Positions 61,583 through 64,000 of a stretch of DNA of 64,000 nt are shown here, in pieces. The DNA comes from Mycobacterium sp. 1554424.7 (GTDB taxonomy: Bacteria > Actinomycetota > Actinomycetes > Mycobacteriales > Mycobacteriaceae), in NCBI RefSeq assembly GCF_001665295.1, contig NZ_LZSE01000034.1, positions 124,001-188,000 of the forward strand, read 5' to 3'. The notes below the pieces were generated by a model. That model had not been told where the DNA came from and searched no databases. It saw nothing but the letters and a program-made list of their open reading frames with translations. The translations under genes and the position numbers were made by a program. The first letter of the stretch is position 1, and each line of letters opens with the position of its first letter.

Positions 61583-62788
61583 GTGCGGTCTGTCGAAGAG
61601 CATCAGCGAGTCGTAGCCCAGATGATCGGTGCCCGCCCGGCCGTCCCGGTGGCGCTGGCCGACGCCCAGGGGCTGGTGCTGGCCGACGACGTGGTGGCGC
61701 GGCTGGCGCTGCCGGTCTTCGACAACTCCGCGATGGACGGGTACGCGGTGCGCGCCGAAGAGGTCGCCGGCGCCACGGCCGAAAACCCGGTGCTGTTGGA
61801 AGTCGCCGAGGACATTCCGGCCGGGCGCGTCGACGAGCTGACGCTGCAACCGAAGACCGCGCACCGCATCATGACGGGCGCGCCGGTGCCGGCCGGGGCG
61901 ACGGCCGTGGTGCCGGTCGAGGACACCGACGGCGGTATGGGATCGGTGGCGATCCGGGCGCCGCGCGGAGAAGGCGCGCACATCCGGCGGGCCGGCGAGG
62001 ACGTCGCGCCCGGCACCACCGTGCTGCGCCAGGGCCAGGTGGTCACGCCGGCGATCCTCGGGCTGGCGTCCGCTCTGGGCATGGCGGAGCTGAAAGTGGC
62101 TCCGCGCCAACGGGTCCTGGTGATGTCCACCGGGTCAGAGCTGGTGGCGCCGGGCGAACCGCTAAAGCCCGGGCAGATCTACGAGTCCAACTCGATCATG
62201 CTGGCCGGGGCCGTGCGCGACGCCGGCGCCGAGGTGATCGCCGTCGCGACCGCGGAAGACGATGTGGCCCAGTTCAGTTCGATACTCGACCGCTACGCGG
62301 CCGACTGCGACCTGATCATCACCAGCGGCGGCGTCAGCGCCGGCGCCTACGAGGTGGTCAAGGACGCCTTCGGGCGCGACGGCGACCAGGGGGTCGAGTT
62401 CGTCAAGGTGGCCATGCAGCCGGGCATGCCGCAGGGCATCGGGCGGGTGGCCGGCACGACGATCGTCACGCTGCCGGGCAACCCCGTCAGCGCGCTGGTG
62501 TCCTTCGAGGTGTTCATCCGGCCCGCACTGCGCAGGGCCATGGGCCTGCCCGACCCGGAGCGGCCCCACCGGCCCGCGATCCTGGCCGAATCGCTGACCT
62601 CGCCACGCGGCAAGCGCCAGTTCCGGCGCGCGATCCTCGACCGCGCAACCGGCAGCGTCACCAGCTACGGGCCGCCGGCCTCGCATCATTTGCGGTGGCT
62701 GGCGTCGGCGAACGGGCTGTTGGACATCCCGGAAGACGTCGTCGAGGTGCCCGCGGGAACCGAGCTTCAGGTCTGGGATCTGACCTAG
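61583..62788 (+). CDS. moeA2: Molybdopterin molybdenumtransferase MoeA2
   Basis: 401-residue enzyme inserting molybdate into adenylylated molybdopterin. The start GTG at 61583 (VRSVEEHQRVVA) matches the orthologue; the longer open frame is the antisense shadow of the VOC gene. Conserved blocks include PVFDNSAMDGYAVR, HRIMTGAPVPAGATAVVPVE, GSELVAPGEPL, ITSGGVSAGAYE and LPGNPVSALVSFEVF. The C-terminal domain ends LQVWDLT. psd follows after 24 bp. Confidence 0.95.
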   Translation: MRSVEEHQRVVAQMIGARPAVPVALADAQGLVLADDVVARLALPVFDNSAMDGYAVRAEEVAGATAENPVLLEVAEDIPAGRVDELTLQPKTAHRIMTGAPVPAGATAVVPVEDTDGGMGSVAIRAPRGEGAHIRRAGEDVAPGTTVLRQGQVVTPAILGLASALGMAELKVAPRQRVLVMSTGSELVAPGEPLKPGQIYESNSIMLAGAVRDAGAEVIAVATAEDDVAQFSSILDRYAADCDLIITSGGVSAGAYEVVKDAFGRDGDQGVEFVKVAMQPGMPQGIGRVAGTTIVTLPGNPVSALVSFEVFIRPALRRAMGLPDPERPHRPAILAESLTSPRGKRQFRRAILDRATGSVTSYGPPASHHLRWLASANGLLDIPEDVVEVPAGTELQVWDLT

Positions 62789-62812
62789 CCCCAGGCTCCG
62801 TAAGATGGCCGC

Positions 62813-63535
62813 GTGGCAAGACGCCCGCACACGGTCGGCCCGACCGCCGAGGATCCGGCCTTCAGCCCCCAGCACGCCCTCGAGTTGGTCCGCTCCGCCA
62901 TTCCGCCGGTGCACCCGGCGGGTCGGCCATTCATCGCCGCGGGCCTGGCGACGGCCCTCCTCGGGCGCAACCACCGCTGGCTGCGCCGGGCGGGCCTGCT
63001 CGCCGCCGGCGCCTGCGCCGGATTCTTCCGCCATCCCCCGCGGGTGCCGCCGTCCCGGCCCGGCGCCGTCGTCGCCCCCGCCGACGGCGAGATCTGCGTG
63101 ATCGACGCGGCGGCCCCGCCGGCCGAGCTCGGCATGGGCGACGCGCCGCTGCCGCGGGTCAGCATCTTCCTGTCGCTGCTGGACGCCCACGTGCAGCGCG
63201 CCCCGGTGAGCGGCGAGGTGATCGCCGTGCAGCACCGGCCGGGCCGCTTCGGGTCGGCCGACCTGGCCGCGGCCAGCACCGAGAACGAGCGCACCAGCCT
63301 GCGGATCCGCACCGACACCGGCGCCGACGTGGTGGCGGTGCAGATCGCCGGGCTGCTGGCGCGCCGCATCGTCTGCGACGCCCGCGCCGGGGACAAGCTG
63401 TCGATCGGCGACACCTACGGCCTGATCCGGTTCGGCTCCCGGTTGGACACCTACCTGCCGCCCGGGACGGAGCCGCTGGTGAAGGTGGGCCAGCGCGCGG
63501 TCGCCGGCGAGACCGTGCTGGCCGAACTGCGATGA
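62813..63535 (+). CDS. psd: Phosphatidylserine decarboxylase
   Basis: 240-residue pyruvoyl enzyme that decarboxylates phosphatidylserine to phosphatidylethanolamine. The self-cleavage site is Gly208-Ser209 in [12 protein letters not shown], leaving a short alpha chain. The N-terminal region has a hydrophobic membrane segment (about 40-72). Other conserved blocks are VVAPADGEI and [16 protein letters not shown]. It overlaps pssA by ATGA, so both steps of PE synthesis are translationally coupled. GTG at 62813 is the start. Confidence 0.95.
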   Translation: MARRPHTVGPTAEDPAFSPQHALELVRSAIPPVHPAGRPFIAAGLATALLGRNHRWLRRAGLLAAGACAGFFRHPPRVPPSRPGAVVAPADGEICVIDAAAPPAELGMGDAPLPRVSIFLSLLDAHVQRAPVSGEVIAVQHRPGRFGSADLAAASTENERTSLRIRTDTGADVVAVQIAGLLARRIVCDARAGDKLSIGDTYGLIRFGSRLDTYLPPGTEPLVKVGQRAVAGETVLAELR

Positions 63536-64000
63536 CCGACAAGCGCCGCGATAGGCGAACCGCAAGCCTGCAACTTTTGCCCAGCGCGATGACGGTGCTG
63601 TCCATCTGCGCGGGCATGACGTCGATCAAGTTCGCCCTCGACGGCAAGCCGATACCCGCGATGGCGCTGATCGCCGCGGCGGCGATCCTGGACGCGCTGG
63701 ACGGACGGGTGGCCCGCATCCTGGGCGCCCAGTCGCGGCTCGGCGCCGAGATCGACTCCCTGGCCGACGCGGTGAACTTCGGGGTGACACCCGCCCTGGT
63801 GGTCTACGTGATGCTGCTGTCGAAGTGGCCGGTCGGCTGGGCGGTGGTGCTGCTGTACGCGGTGTGCGTCGTGCTACGACTGGCCCGGTACAACGCGCAG
63901 CAGGACGACGAAACCCAGCACGCCTACCAGCATGAATTCTTCGTCGGGATGCCCGCGCCGGCGGGCGCGGTCTCCATGATCGGCACCATCGCCCTCAAGT
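63532..64000 (+). CDS. pssA: CDP-diacylglycerol-serine O-phosphatidyltransferase, 3' end outside window
   Basis: The first 156 residues are visible. The membrane enzyme makes phosphatidylserine from CDP-diacylglycerol and serine. The CDP-alcohol phosphotransferase signature DG-x2-AR-x8-G-x3-D-x3-D is intact as [20 protein letters not shown] with a following SLAD. Helices flank it on both sides. Its ATG overlaps the psd stop. The frame is open to the window edge at TIALK. Confidence 0.95.
   Translation, partial: MTDKRRDRRTASLQLLPSAMTVLSICAGMTSIKFALDGKPIPAMALIAAAAILDALDGRVARILGAQSRLGAEIDSLADAVNFGVTPALVVYVMLLSKWPVGWAVVLLYAVCVVLRLARYNAQQDDETQHAYQHEFFVGMPAPAGAVSMIGTIALK

Overview
The window is a contiguous piece of a high-GC mycobacterial chromosome. 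Gene content and order match, in inverted orientation, the Mycobacterium tuberculosis stretch Rv0490 (senX3) down to Rv0436c (pssA), as recalled from memory. Typical markers are mycothiol synthesis (mshA), HBHA, mycolate methyltransferases (pcaA, umaA), MmpS/MmpL pairs, SigK/RskA, a PPE-MPTR protein and GroEL2 with two CIRCE boxes. Differences from M. tuberculosis point to a slow-growing non-tuberculous species, possibly of the M. avium complex; the species call is inference.

Layout. 1-5 kb: 3' part of the senX3 kinase gene missing, then gpm1, a YbjN-like protein, mshA and a ROK regulator, all on the minus strand. 5-12 kb: SDR, the L,D-transpeptidase lipoprotein LprQ, murB, DUF2505, a nitrilase, a DUF2993-like membrane protein, deoC and two small envelope proteins. 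12-17 kb: hbhA, an XRE regulator with a 26-nt palindrome upstream, DUF445, TetR, and a UbiA-type prenyltransferase not expected here in M. tuberculosis. 17-24 kb: pcaA/umaA, fadB2, isocitrate lyase, a thioesterase and its regulator RamB, forming a lipid and C2-metabolism block. 24-34 kb: lpdC with small membrane proteins, aldA with its DUF779 partner, a methyltransferase, a prolyl oligopeptidase and several secreted or membrane proteins of unknown function, then echA2.

34-43.5 kb is an export block. It has the secreted Rv0455c-type protein, a TetR-mmpS-mmpL operon on the minus strand, and a divergent mmpS4-mmpL4 operon on the plus strand. The shared 255-bp spacer carries two tandem 22-bp repeats, a related inverted repeat, and a strong -10 box followed by an IdeR-like iron box. 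This suggests one iron-controlled siderophore exporter back to back with a second, self-regulated MmpL system.

43.5-49 kb is the SigK locus (oxidoreductase, DUF1365, ufaA1, DUF1295, sigK, rskA), with a SigK-type promoter just before its first gene. 49-54.4 kb holds a membrane protein, DinB, VOC, a D-aminoacylase-like amidohydrolase, PPE10 and a PNPOx-like protein. 54.4-55.4 kb carries a DUF559/AbiEi-like gene bracketed by 52-nt inverted repeats at a point where M. tuberculosis has only a short gap; it looks like a small inserted element. 55.4-64 kb: groEL2 with terminator and CIRCE operators, TetR/SDR, cupin, a flavin monooxygenase with a VOC protein, moeA2, psd and the start of pssA.

Many neighbours overlap by 4 nt (ATGA/GTGA), so translational coupling is common here. 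Starts were often moved downstream of the longest frame, using ribosome-binding sites, overlaps and remembered orthologue N-termini.
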